From assembly GCA_023458595.1 (NCBI GenBank), contig JAEWYT010000023.1, positions 1-64,000 of the forward strand: DNA of 64,000 bases, written 5' to 3'. Both the position numbers and the translations under genes were made by a program. The notes below the pieces were generated by a model, which worked only from the letters and a program-made list of their open reading frames with translations, ran no database searches and had not been told where the DNA came from. Source of the stretch: Pseudomonadota bacterium. Lineage in GTDB: Bacteria; Pseudomonadota; Alphaproteobacteria; Rhizobiales; Tepidamorphaceae. Shown here in pieces: positions 7,903 through 15,687 of this stretch (positions are counted from its first letter, which is position 1; every line of letters begins with the position of its first letter).

Positions 7903-9378
7903 GTGCTGGAATCGATCACACGGTGGCGCCGCCGCATCGGCGCTCTGGTGGGCGGCTTTGAAGCGGGCCAGGGAAGCCGAAGGCTGCGGCACTTCCAGCC
8001 GAGCCGGGCGCATCTCAACACGCTGATCGCGGCCGCCGGCGCCGACATCACCGCACGCGCCCGTTGGCTCGTGCGCAACAACGGCTATGCGGCGAACGCC
8101 ATCGAGAGCTGGGCCGGCAACGTCGTCGGCGACGGCATCAAGCCGTCGTCCCTGATCGCCGATGCCGATCTCAAGGCGCGCGTGCAGCGTCTCTGGCTCG
8201 ACTGGACCGACGACAGCGATGCGGAGGGGTTCACCGACTTCTACGGCCAGCAGCGGCGCGCCGCGCGCGAGGTATTCATTGCCGGCGAGGTGTTCTTCCG
8301 CTTCCGTCCGCGCCGGCCCGAGGACGGACTCATGGTGCCGCTGCAGCTGCAGATGATCCCCTCCGAGATGCTGCCGCTCTCGCGCAATGAGCAGGTGGCG
8401 GGCGGCAATGTCATTCGCCAGGGCATCGAATTCGACCGTATCGGCAGGCGTGTGGCCTACCATTTCCTGCGCCGCCATCCGGGCGACGTGACCGATCCGG
8501 GCCTCTCCGGCGAGACGGTGCGGGTGCCGGCGTCCGAGGTCATCCACGTGATCGATCCGGTCGATGCGGGGCAGTTGCGCGGGATTTCCCGCTTTGCGCC
8601 GGGCATCGTGAAGCTGTTCCTGCTCGACCAGTACGACGATGCGGAGCTCGACCGGAAGAAGGTCGCGGCGATGCATGCGCTGTTCATCACCACGCCGGCG
8701 CCGGCGGAGCCCTTCGACATCGCCGAGAGCGAAGAAGGCGGCGAAAGAACGATGGACCTGCAGCCCGGCCAGATCGTCATGCTGGAGCCGGGCGAGGAAG
8801 TGCAGACCTCGGCGCCGGCGGATGTCGGCCAGACCTACGAACCGTTCCAGTACCGCACGCTACTGCAGGTCTCAGCGGCGCTCGGCATTCCGTATGCGTA
8901 TCTGTCGAACGACATGCTGAAAGCGAACTACTCGAACTCGCGGCTCGCGCTCCTCGAGTTTCGCCGCCGCATCGAGGCGTATCAGCACTCGGTCATGGTC
9001 TGGCAGATCTGTCGACGGGTCTGGGCGCGCTGGCTCGATACGGCGGTCGTGTCAGGCGCGCTCGACTTGCCTGATTACGAACAGCAGCGGCGCACCTGGC
9101 TCGGTTGTTCCTGGCTGCCGCCCAAATGGGACTGGGTCGATCCGCTGAAGGACGCCCGCGCCGAGATCGAACAGATCGAGGCGGGGCTGAAGAGCCGGAC
9201 GCAGGCGCTCGCCGAGCGCGGCTATGACGCCGATCAGGTCGATGCCGAGATTGCTGCAGACCGTGCGCGAGAGCGTCAGCTTGGCCTCTCCTTCGGCAGT
9301 GCATCCTCCGACCCCACGCTGCTGAACGATGCACAGGCAGCACCAGCGGACAACCAGGCGAACGTCGCCGCCGACTGA
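7903..9378 (+). CDS. Phage portal protein, lambda B family
   Basis: A 491-residue portal subunit that forms the dodecameric ring through which DNA enters. Family features are RARWLVRNNGYAANAIESWAGNVVG near residue 50 (quoted in part as a motif region), a central IHVIDPVDAGQLRGISRFAP and LDQYDDAELDRKKVAAMHALFITTP, and NYSNSRLALLEFRRR near the C-terminus. It starts with GTG, 3 bases after the gpW-like stop. The C-terminal 60 residues are a charged coiled-coil-like tail. Confidence 0.92.
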   Translation: MLESITRWRRRIGALVGGFEAGQGSRRLRHFQPSRAHLNTLIAAAGADITARARWLVRNNGYAANAIESWAGNVVGDGIKPSSLIADADLKARVQRLWLDWTDDSDAEGFTDFYGQQRRAAREVFIAGEVFFRFRPRRPEDGLMVPLQLQMIPSEMLPLSRNEQVAGGNVIRQGIEFDRIGRRVAYHFLRRHPGDVTDPGLSGETVRVPASEVIHVIDPVDAGQLRGISRFAPGIVKLFLLDQYDDAELDRKKVAAMHALFITTPAPAEPFDIAESEEGGERTMDLQPGQIVMLEPGEEVQTSAPADVGQTYEPFQYRTLLQVSAALGIPYAYLSNDMLKANYSNSRLALLEFRRRIEAYQHSVMVWQICRRVWARWLDTAVVSGALDLPDYEQQRRTWLGCSWLPPKWDWVDPLKDARAEIEQIEAGLKSRTQALAERGYDADQVDAEIAADRARERQLGLSFGSASSDPTLLNDAQAAPADNQANVAAD

Positions 9379-9385
9379 GGTTTCC

Positions 9386-10702
9386 ATGACGCGATTGAAT
9401 CCGCTGCTCACCCGGCTCGGCGGCCGGCCCTTGGCGATCGCCCCGCGGGCGCTCGACGGCCTGCTTGCCGCCGGCCCAATGCTCGATGCCCGGCCGGCCA
9501 TGCTTCCGGCCCGCAATGCGTCTCCAGGGGCGAGTCATGTTCTCACCGAGGCTGGCATCGCCGTGGTGCCGATTCTCGGACCATTGGTGACGCGCGGCGA
9601 CTGGCTGACCAGTCTCCTCGGCGCCAGCGACTATGGCGAGATCGCCTCCGCCGTGGAAACCGCGCTGGCCGATCCTTCTGTGCGGGCCGTGTTGGTGGAG
9701 CTGGACTCGCCAGGCGGTGAGGTCGGCGGTCTCTTCGACCTGGTCGATCGCCTCGTGTCCTTGCGCGAAGCCGCGCAGAAGCCGCTCTGGGCTGTCGCGA
9801 GCGAAAGCGCGCTGTCGGCTGCCTTTGCCATCGCCAGCGTGGCGGACCGCCTTTACGTCACCCGGACGGCGGAGGTCGGATCCATCGGCGTCGTCGCCAT
9901 CCATGTCGACGAGAGCGTCGCCGACGTCATGGCCGGCCTCAAATGGACGCTCGTTCACGCGGGCGATCGCAAGATCGACGGCAATGCCCACGAGCCGCTC
10001 TCGGATACGGCGTTTTCGGCGATCCAGGCAGATGTCGACGCGCTCCATGCGGACCTCGTCACCCTGGTGGCGCGCAACCGGAACATGAGCCCCGACGCTG
10101 TCCACGCGACACAGGCCGCGATCTATCGGGGCCAGCGGGGCATCGACGCCGGCCTTGCCGACCAGGTCGGCACCGTCGGCCACGCACTTGCCGATCTCGC
10201 CCGGATGCTCGACCCGCCACGCCTGATCAGGGGTGCTTCGCAGAGCGCCCGCAGTCGTCAACCTCCAAGGAGAAAGACCGAAATGACAGTAGAACCCGAC
10301 CTTAACCCGGCTGCCGAAGACGCGGCTGTCGAGGAGACGAACGCGTCCGATCCGGAAACTCTCGGAACGCCGCAACCAGCGGCGCCCGCCGCGCCGCCGG
10401 AGGCGACGGAGGCGCAGACGGATCAAACGGCCGAGCGGCTGCGCGCCGAATATGCGGAGATCGCCGCCATCGCCGCCCAAGGCGCCCGGCTGGGCGTCGC
10501 CATCGACGCCGCCGACGCCATGGCCAAAGGGATTGCGCCGCATGCGCTGCGAAGCTCCATCCTCGACGCACTCGCGGCTCGCGCCGAGGCCAGCACCGTC
10601 GTTGCCGTAGCGCCGTCACCGGCCGGCTCGCCGGCCTCGAACGGCGGCGAAAGCCCCATCGTGCGTCGTGCGCGTGAGCGCGCCTCGGCCAACCGCAGCT
10701 GA
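9386..10702 (+). CDS. S49 family capsid maturation protease with scaffold tail
   Basis: A 438-residue protein. Residues about 50-290 form a ClpP/SppA-type S49 peptidase: LDSPGGEVGG at 107-116 and the nucleophile region SALSAAFAIAS with probable catalytic Ser144. The C-terminal 139 residues are acidic and Ala/Pro-rich, then helical, as in a scaffold. This is the lambda C/Nu3 arrangement: one gene for the protease and, from an internal start, for the scaffold. The ATG at 9386 has GAGG upstream and lies 8 bases after the portal stop. It acts in the prohead and is normally degraded. Confidence 0.88.
   Translation: MTRLNPLLTRLGGRPLAIAPRALDGLLAAGPMLDARPAMLPARNASPGASHVLTEAGIAVVPILGPLVTRGDWLTSLLGASDYGEIASAVETALADPSVRAVLVELDSPGGEVGGLFDLVDRLVSLREAAQKPLWAVASESALSAAFAIASVADRLYVTRTAEVGSIGVVAIHVDESVADVMAGLKWTLVHAGDRKIDGNAHEPLSDTAFSAIQADVDALHADLVTLVARNRNMSPDAVHATQAAIYRGQRGIDAGLADQVGTVGHALADLARMLDPPRLIRGASQSARSRQPPRRKTEMTVEPDLNPAAEDAAVEETNASDPETLGTPQPAAPAAPPEATEAQTDQTAERLRAEYAEIAAIAAQGARLGVAIDAADAMAKGIAPHALRSSILDALAARAEASTVVAVAPSPAGSPASNGGESPIVRRARERASANRS
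10283..10702 (+). CDS. Nested in-frame scaffolding protein (Nu3-like)
   Basis: An ATG at 10283, in frame with the S49 protease gene (its codon 300), is preceded by AAGGAG at 10267-10272. The resulting 139-residue product (start MTVEPDLNPAAEDAAVEE) is acidic, Pro/Ala-rich and ends in helices, as expected of a scaffold. Established in lambda, where Nu3 starts inside C; inferred here from the ribosome site and the domain boundary. No separate scaffold gene is present between the protease and the decoration protein. Confidence 0.6.
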   Translation: MTVEPDLNPAAEDAAVEETNASDPETLGTPQPAAPAAPPEATEAQTDQTAERLRAEYAEIAAIAAQGARLGVAIDAADAMAKGIAPHALRSSILDALAARAEASTVVAVAPSPAGSPASNGGESPIVRRARERASANRS

Positions 10703-10719
10703 CGACAAGGAGGATCATT

Positions 10720-11109
10720 ATGACCGTTCTCACCATGTCGCCGACCCTCGGCGACTTGCTCAAATACGAGCTCAATGCGAGCTACTGCCGCGAGGCTGTG
10801 ACCCTTAAAGCCGGCGCCAACTACGCGCTCGGCTCCGTGCTCGGCCGGATCACCGCGTCGGAGAAATACCGCCTGTCGCCGGACGCCGAGGTCGTCGGAG
10901 ATGAGGGTGCGGAGGTCGCAACGGCCGTCCTGATCGAGCCGGTCGACGCGACGGCCGGCGATAGGACCGGCCTCGTGGTTGCCCGCGGCCCGGCGATCGT
11001 CTCCAAGGCGGCGCTCGTCTTCGACGCCTCCATCGATGACGCGGCCAAGACGGACGTCAAGCACGCCGAGCTGAGCTCTGCCGGCATCGTGCCGCGCGAC
11101 ACCGCCTGA
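10720..11109 (+). CDS. Head decoration protein (gpD-like)
   Basis: A 129-residue protein in the position of lambda gpD, between protease and capsid genes. The N-terminus (GDLLKYELNASYCREAVTLKAG) and the final AKTDVKHAELSSAGIVPRD are typical of gpD-family decoration proteins, which trimerise on the expanded capsid to stabilise it. A strong AAGGAGG site precedes the ATG by 8 bases, consistent with high expression. Confidence 0.88.
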   Translation: MTVLTMSPTLGDLLKYELNASYCREAVTLKAGANYALGSVLGRITASEKYRLSPDAEVVGDEGAEVATAVLIEPVDATAGDRTGLVVARGPAIVSKAALVFDASIDDAAKTDVKHAELSSAGIVPRDTA

Positions 11110-11138
11110 TCCACGCTCGTCAGACCCAACCCGTCACC

Positions 11139-11170
11139 GGCTCCGAGGCGTCCGCCTTCGGGGCCTTTTT
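11139..11170 (+). terminator. Imperfect hairpin plus T-run between decoration and capsid genes
   Basis: GGCTCCGAGGC (11139-11149) can pair imperfectly with GCCTTCGGGGCC (11154-11165) around a 4-base loop, followed directly by TTTTT. It lies in the 94-base gap before the capsid gene and may act as a partial terminator setting relative amounts. Confidence 0.5.
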
Positions 11171-11203
11171 CATGCCCGTTCCATCCCAAGGAGACCCGAC
11201 ATC

Positions 11204-12226
11204 ATGGTCGCCATGATCAACCCGTTCGACGCGGGCGGCTACTCGCTCGCCGAGATGACCCAGGCCATCAACATCCTGCCCAACGTCTACACCCGGCTCG
11301 GGCAGATGGGCCTGTTCCGCTTCGAGGGCGTGACCCAGCGCTCCGTCGTCATCGAGCAGGCCGAAGGCGTGCTCAACCTGCTGCCCACCGTGCCGCTCGG
11401 CGGCCCGGCCACCGTCGCCAACCGCGACACGCGCTCCATGCGCTCCTTCACGGTGCCGTGGATCCCCCACGACGACGTGATCACGCCGCAGGACATCCAG
11501 GGCGTGCGCGGCTTCGGCGTGGCCGACGCCGCCGATCCGCTCGCCACCGTCATGGAGCGCAAGCTCACCCGCATGCGGGTGAAGCACGCCCAGACTCGCG
11601 AGTACATGGAGGTCAACGCGCTGCGCGGCATCGTCAAGGACGGCGCCGGCACCACGCTCTACAACTACTTCACCGAGTTTGGGCTGGCGCAGCTGGAGAC
11701 GGACTTCGTGCTCGGCACCGCCGGCACCCAGGTCCAGGGCAAGGTGCGCGACGTGCTCAGGAAGGTCGAGACCGAGCTCAAGGGCGAGACCATGACCGGC
11801 GTGCTCGCTCTCGTCAGTCCTGAGTTCTTCGACAAGCTGATCGGCCACGCCAAGGTCGAGGAGGCCTACAAGTACTATTCCTCGACTGGGGCGCAGCCGC
11901 TGCGCGAAGACACCCGCCGCCGCTTCCCCTTCGCCGGCATCCTGTTCGAGGAGTACAACGCCACCGTCACGCTCTCGACCGGCGCAACGGAAACGCTGAT
12001 CCCCTCCGGCGAGGGCATCGCCTTCCCGCTCGGCACGCTCGACACCTTCGTCACCCACGGCGCCCCGGCCAACCTGATCGAGACGGTCAACACCGTGGGC
12101 CTGCCGATTTACGCGCGGCAGATCGCCCGACCCGACGGCAGCGCCATCGAGGTCAAGACCGAGGCCTCGATCCTGCCGATCAACAAGCGTCCGCGTCTCG
12201 CCGTGCGCATCTTCTCCAGCAACTGA
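11204..12226 (+). CDS. Major capsid protein (lambda E family)
   Basis: A 340-residue protein with the lambda gpE-type layout: N-terminal YSLAEMTQAINILPNVYTRL, the central PWIPHDDVITPQDIQGVR, and a C-terminal QIARPDGSAIEVKTEASILPI region (family signatures). It forms the icosahedral shell. It is preceded by AAGGAGA and follows the decoration gene after a hairpin. The codons are strongly biased to GC-ending forms, as expected for a highly expressed gene. Confidence 0.95.
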   Translation: MVAMINPFDAGGYSLAEMTQAINILPNVYTRLGQMGLFRFEGVTQRSVVIEQAEGVLNLLPTVPLGGPATVANRDTRSMRSFTVPWIPHDDVITPQDIQGVRGFGVADAADPLATVMERKLTRMRVKHAQTREYMEVNALRGIVKDGAGTTLYNYFTEFGLAQLETDFVLGTAGTQVQGKVRDVLRKVETELKGETMTGVLALVSPEFFDKLIGHAKVEEAYKYYSSTGAQPLREDTRRRFPFAGILFEEYNATVTLSTGATETLIPSGEGIAFPLGTLDTFVTHGAPANLIETVNTVGLPIYARQIARPDGSAIEVKTEASILPINKRPRLAVRIFSSN

Positions 12227-12228
12227 GC

Positions 12229-12543
12229 ATGAGCATCTTCGCGGAGGCGATCGATGACCTCTTCGCCGACCCAAACCTCGCGCGGGATGCCGTCTGGCGG
12301 GCGGGCGGCACGAGCGCACCGGTGACGGTGCGGATCGTTCTGCGCCAGCCGGATCGGATCGGAGGCTTCGGCGAGACGCGTTTGCTCGCCGCCACCACCG
12401 TGATCGAGGTGCGCACGGTCGAGACGCCGGAGCTCGCAGAGGGCGATGGTTTCGAGATCGGCGGCGAGACCTTCGTGGTGCAAGGCGAGCCAGTGCGCGA
12501 TAGCGAGCGTCTCGTCTGGACGGCGGAGCTGAGGAAAGCATGA
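12229..12543 (+). CDS. Head-tail joining protein (gpFII-like)
   Basis: A 104-residue protein located directly after the capsid gene and 4 bases overlapping the next gene. The beginning (MSIFAEAIDDLFADPNLARDAVWR) and the predicted beta-barrel core (VIEVRTVETPELAEGDGFEIGG) match small head-tail attachment proteins of the FII type. It would sit at the portal-tail interface. The assignment rests on position plus pattern. Confidence 0.7.
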   Translation: MSIFAEAIDDLFADPNLARDAVWRAGGTSAPVTVRIVLRQPDRIGGFGETRLLAATTVIEVRTVETPELAEGDGFEIGGETFVVQGEPVRDSERLVWTAELRKA

Positions 12544-13187
12544 GACTGTCGGCGCAAATCATCGGCGACCTCGGCCGCATCATGGCCGAGGAGGTCAAGG
12601 CGGCCGAAAAGGCTGTCACGGCAGGTGTCGGTGAGGCGGCTGAGGGACTCAAGACCGAGCTCAGAACGCAGATCACCAATGCGGGGCTCGGCCCTCGGCT
12701 GGCGCGCACCTGGCGGTCCGAGACCTTCCCCAAGGGCCAGAACAGCATCCGGGCGGCGGGGCTCGTCTGGTCGAAGGCGCCGGGCATCATTCGCATTTAC
12801 GAAGACGGCGCCACCATCCGGTCGACCAAGGGTTTCTTCCTGGCCATTCCGACCGCTGCCGCCGGACGCTTTGGCGACGGTGGCCGCAAGATTACGCCCG
12901 GCGGATGGGAACGGCGTACCGGGCAGCGGCTGCGCTTCGTCTACCGGCGCAACGCTGCGTCTCTGCTCGTCGCCGACAACATGCGGGCGCGGACGGGGAA
13001 GCGGGGCGGATACGCCAGAGCCAGTGCCGCCGCTGTGCGCAGCGGGCGCGGCTTGGTGACCGTGCCGATCTTCATTCTGGTGCCGCAGGTGACATTCAGG
13101 AAGCGGCTCGATGTCGCCTCCGCCGCGAACAGTTGGCAGGAGCGGCTGCCCGGCCTGGTCGTCCGCAACTGGGTCGACGGGCGGTAG
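12540..13187 (+). CDS. DUF6441 family phage tail protein
   Basis: A 215-residue basic protein. An N-terminal helical segment (IIGDLGRIMAEEVKAAEKAVTAGVGEAAEGLK region) is followed by GLGPRLARTWR and SKAPGIIRIYEDGATIRS, which are typical of DUF6441 proteins. These occupy the place of the lambda Z / HK97 gp10 minor tail protein, so a head-tail completion role is inferred. It overlaps the previous gene by 4 bases. About 95 non-coding bases follow. Confidence 0.75.
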   Translation: MRLSAQIIGDLGRIMAEEVKAAEKAVTAGVGEAAEGLKTELRTQITNAGLGPRLARTWRSETFPKGQNSIRAAGLVWSKAPGIIRIYEDGATIRSTKGFFLAIPTAAAGRFGDGGRKITPGGWERRTGQRLRFVYRRNAASLLVADNMRARTGKRGGYARASAAAVRSGRGLVTVPIFILVPQVTFRKRLDVASAANSWQERLPGLVVRNWVDGR

Positions 13188-13281
13188 CCCCGTCTTCGCC
13201 TTCTTCGCATCCCGGTGCATGTGCGCGCCGCACCGTGTGCGGAGAGATCACCTGCATTGGCCGCAAGTTTAAGGAAAACCA

Positions 13282-13716
13282 GTGTCCAGCCGCCGTGAAG
13301 CCATCCTCGGAGCCCTCTTCCAGGCGCTCGACAACACGTTGGACGCGAACGTGCGTCGCAACGAGGTGCTGCCCGAGAAGGTGCCGGCATCCGGTCTCGT
13401 CATCCTGCGCGACGGCGATCCGGGAGAGCCGGACGTGACGCTCAATCCGCGCACGGAGTTCTACGCCCACCGGGTCGAGATCGAGGTCTATGTGCCCCGC
13501 GATCCGACGGGCGGAGGCGAGGCAGTGCTCGACACGCTGCTCGGATCGATCGGAATGGCGCTCAGGATTGACGCCTCCCTCGGCGGGCTCGCCGAGAATC
13601 TGACGCCGTCGGCGCCCGAGACCGGGGCGCTCGCCATCGAGGGTGCAGCCCCGATCCTCACCGCCCGGCTCGTCGTCACCGTCGAATATCTGGTGAGCGA
13701 TCCGCTCACTGCCTGA
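13282..13716 (+). CDS. Tail terminator protein (gpU-like)
   Basis: A 144-residue protein starting with GTG, preceded at some distance by AAGG (13272-13275). The alternating helix-sheet pattern, the RHRVEIEVYVPRD-like central strand region and the location just before the tail tube gene fit a tail terminator that caps the growing tube. In some genomes relatives carry the misleading name acyl-CoA transferase. Function is inferred from position and size. Confidence 0.65.
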   Translation: MSSRREAILGALFQALDNTLDANVRRNEVLPEKVPASGLVILRDGDPGEPDVTLNPRTEFYAHRVEIEVYVPRDPTGGGEAVLDTLLGSIGMALRIDASLGGLAENLTPSAPETGALAIEGAAPILTARLVVTVEYLVSDPLTA

Positions 13717-13737
13717 ACCTGGAAATAGGAGTTCTCC

Positions 13738-15009
13738 ATGCCCAAGGTGCGCGCTTACGGCGCGGACGCCACGCTGAAGGCTTGCCGCGAGGCGAGCTAC
13801 GGCGTGGCTCCGCTCTCCGGCTATCGAAGCCTCGATTTCAAGTCGACCGATCTCTCTTCGGCGCAGCCGCTCGGGGACGACCCGCTCCTGGGGCGCGGAC
13901 GCAACGCGCAGGATCCCTACCGGGGCCTCATCACCGATGAGGGGCAGATCGATATCCCGTTCGATCTGCGCGGCACCGGCTTCTGGCTGACCGGCCTGTT
14001 TGGCGACCCCGTGACGGCGGCGGTCAATGCCTCTGGCTCGATTTCCTTCGCGGCCAATCCCTCGCCCGGGGCGACCATCACGTTGGGTGGCACGGTCTGG
14101 ACGTTCGTCTCCGGGACGCCATCGGGCGACGAGACGGAAATCCAGGCGACGGTCACTCAGACCCTCGATCAACTGGTCAGCGATCTGAATGCCTCCGCCG
14201 ATGCGGAGATCGCCAAATGCACCTATTCCCGGCCGACGAGCACCCAGACGCTCGTGATCGTGTTCGACACGGCCGGCCCGACTGGCAACAGCTTCACCCT
14301 TGCAGCATCGGCGGCGAGCGTGTCCGGCCCGACGCTGACCGGTGGCGGCTATGCCCATGTCTGGGAAAGCGGCGCCGACGATATCCCGAGCTACACGATC
14401 GAGATTGGCCACCCGAAGCTCACGACCCCGGTCTTCTTCCGCCATCTAGGCACGGTGATGGAGAGCCTCAATTTCGAGATGGGTCAGGAGGGGCCGGCCA
14501 ATGCCCGCCTGCAGCTGGTGGCGCAGGGCGAGGAACGCTTCGCGGCGACGGTCGACGCCAGCCCGGATGCCTTCTCGCTGCGCCGCTTCAGCCAAGGGCG
14601 CGGCTTCATCCGGCGTGGCGGATCGGCGCTGGCGGGTGTCACCGGCGGCAGTCTCACCTTCTCGAACAATCTCGAACGGGTGCGGGTGATCCGCGAGGAC
14701 GGCAAGATCGAGGCGGCCGATCCGACCTTCGCGTCCGCCGAAGGCTCGATGTCGGTACGGTTCGATGGCGCGACGCTGGTCGCCGAGGCCGCCAATGGCG
14801 ACCCCGTCGCGCTCGATTACGGCTTCACCTTCCCCGAAGGCTATGCGCTCCGCTTCGAGCTGCCGCGCGTCTTCCTGCCAAAACCCAAATACGCCGTCTC
14901 CGGCCCCGGCGGGGTCGAGGCGAGCTTCGACTGGCGCGCCGCCTTCGATGACAGCGAGGGCACCATGCTGCGCGCCCATCTCCTGAACGACGTCACCAGC
15001 TACGCATGA
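13738..15009 (+). CDS. Phage tail tube protein with inserted domain
   Basis: A 423-residue tail tube (gpV-like) protein. Residues 1-85 and about 205-423 contain the tube fold (SYGVAPLSGYRSLDFKSTDLSS at the start; IEIGHPKLTTPVFFRHLGTVMESLNFEM in the middle, quoted as regions). Residues about 95-200 are an additional Gly/Thr-rich beta domain (GATITLGGTVWTFVSG ... TAGPTGNSFTLAAS) that is also found in unrelated phage tail proteins. It forms the DNA conduit of the non-contractile tail. It starts 21 bases after the terminator gene. Confidence 0.85.
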   Translation: MPKVRAYGADATLKACREASYGVAPLSGYRSLDFKSTDLSSAQPLGDDPLLGRGRNAQDPYRGLITDEGQIDIPFDLRGTGFWLTGLFGDPVTAAVNASGSISFAANPSPGATITLGGTVWTFVSGTPSGDETEIQATVTQTLDQLVSDLNASADAEIAKCTYSRPTSTQTLVIVFDTAGPTGNSFTLAASAASVSGPTLTGGGYAHVWESGADDIPSYTIEIGHPKLTTPVFFRHLGTVMESLNFEMGQEGPANARLQLVAQGEERFAATVDASPDAFSLRRFSQGRGFIRRGGSALAGVTGGSLTFSNNLERVRVIREDGKIEAADPTFASAEGSMSVRFDGATLVAEAANGDPVALDYGFTFPEGYALRFELPRVFLPKPKYAVSGPGGVEASFDWRAAFDDSEGTMLRAHLLNDVTSYA

Positions 15010-15019
15010 GGATGCATCC

Positions 15020-15457
15020 ATGATCCGTCTCGAACTCTCCCGCGAGCCGCGCTGGCTCGATCTCGGCCACGGCGTGCGCCTGCACGTCGGTCCGCTCACG
15101 ACATCCTTGATGGCGGCGGCGCGCAGCGATCCGATCGTCACCAGCCTGCCCGAAGGAGCTTCGAACGAGACCATTGCGGTCGCCATGGCCAAGGCGCTGG
15201 CGCGGCTCGTGGTCGAGGACTGGGAGGGCGTCGGCGATGCCGACGGCAATCCCGTGCCGGTCACGCCGGAAGGGATCGATGCGCTGCTCGATATCCTGCC
15301 GCTCTTTGAAGCCTTCCAGCTGCGCTACGTCTCGAAGGGTCTGCTGCTGGAAGCGGAAAAAAACGACTCCGCGCCCTTGCCGAGTGGCATTTCAGCGGGG
15401 GCGACCGGTATTGCCGATCCTGCCGCGGCATCTGCGGCGAATGCCCATCCGTCCTGA
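15020..15457 (+). CDS. Tail assembly chaperone, zero frame (gpG-like)
   Basis: A 145-residue protein in the position of lambda gpG, between tail tube and tape measure genes. It is helical in the first 110 residues; the zero-frame C-terminus after residue 115 is low-complexity Ala/Gly-rich, as usual where the alternative frame is the functional one. Codons 113-115 read GAA AAA AAC and contain the slippery heptamer A-AAA-AAC. The protein chaperones the tape measure during tail assembly. A GAGG site lies upstream. Confidence 0.8.
   Translation: MIRLELSREPRWLDLGHGVRLHVGPLTTSLMAAARSDPIVTSLPEGASNETIAVAMAKALARLVVEDWEGVGDADGNPVPVTPEGIDALLDILPLFEAFQLRYVSKGLLLEAEKNDSAPLPSGISAGATGIADPAAASAANAHPS
15358..15364 (+). 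promoter_or_regulatory. -1 programmed ribosomal frameshift site A-AAA-AAC
   Basis: The heptamer AAAAAAC is in exactly the phase required for simultaneous -1 slippage (zero frame GAA AAA AAC). Slippage moves ribosomes into a frame open for 107 codons up to 15687, ending over the tape measure start. Lambda G/GT uses the same logic. Confidence 0.85.
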
Positions 15458-15687
15458 ACCGCCCCGTAACAATTGAGGGCTGGCAGGTCTGGGATCTGGC
15501 CCTGCGGCTTACAGGCCAACTGCGCGTCATCCCCGGCGCAGTCCTGGGGCTCGACATGAATGCGGCCCTCGCGATGGCCGAGGCGCTCGGGCTCAACACA
15601 CTCATCTGCGCGGAGCTCTTGCCGGACATCGAGGCAATGATGGTGCGCGGCCTCAATGCGCAAATGAAGGCTGAACACGATGGCTGA
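15364..15687 (+). CDS. Tail assembly chaperone, -1 frame extension (gpT-like)
   Basis: Reading from 15364 in the -1 frame gives 107 residues without a stop, ending 8 bases inside the tape measure gene. It contains a Cys cluster YCRSCRGICGECP (C-x2-C-x3-C-x2-C, possibly metal-binding) and a helical segment TIEGWQVWDLALRLTGQLRV like the second-frame products of other alphaproteobacterial phages. It has no convincing start of its own near 15364, so it is expected as a 222-residue G-T fusion. The fusion would bridge tape measure and tube subunits. Confidence 0.75.
   Translation, partial: RLRALAEWHFSGGDRYCRSCRGICGECPSVLNRPVTIEGWQVWDLALRLTGQLRVIPGAVLGLDMNAALAMAEALGLNTLICAELLPDIEAMMVRGLNAQMKAEHDG

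Noticed and set aside
11120..12796. Long minus-strand open frame across the capsid gene
   Set aside because: It is the mirror of a GC-rich, strongly biased gene (major capsid). Its translation is Arg/Ala/Gly-rich without any family pattern, and the plus-strand gene is unmistakable.
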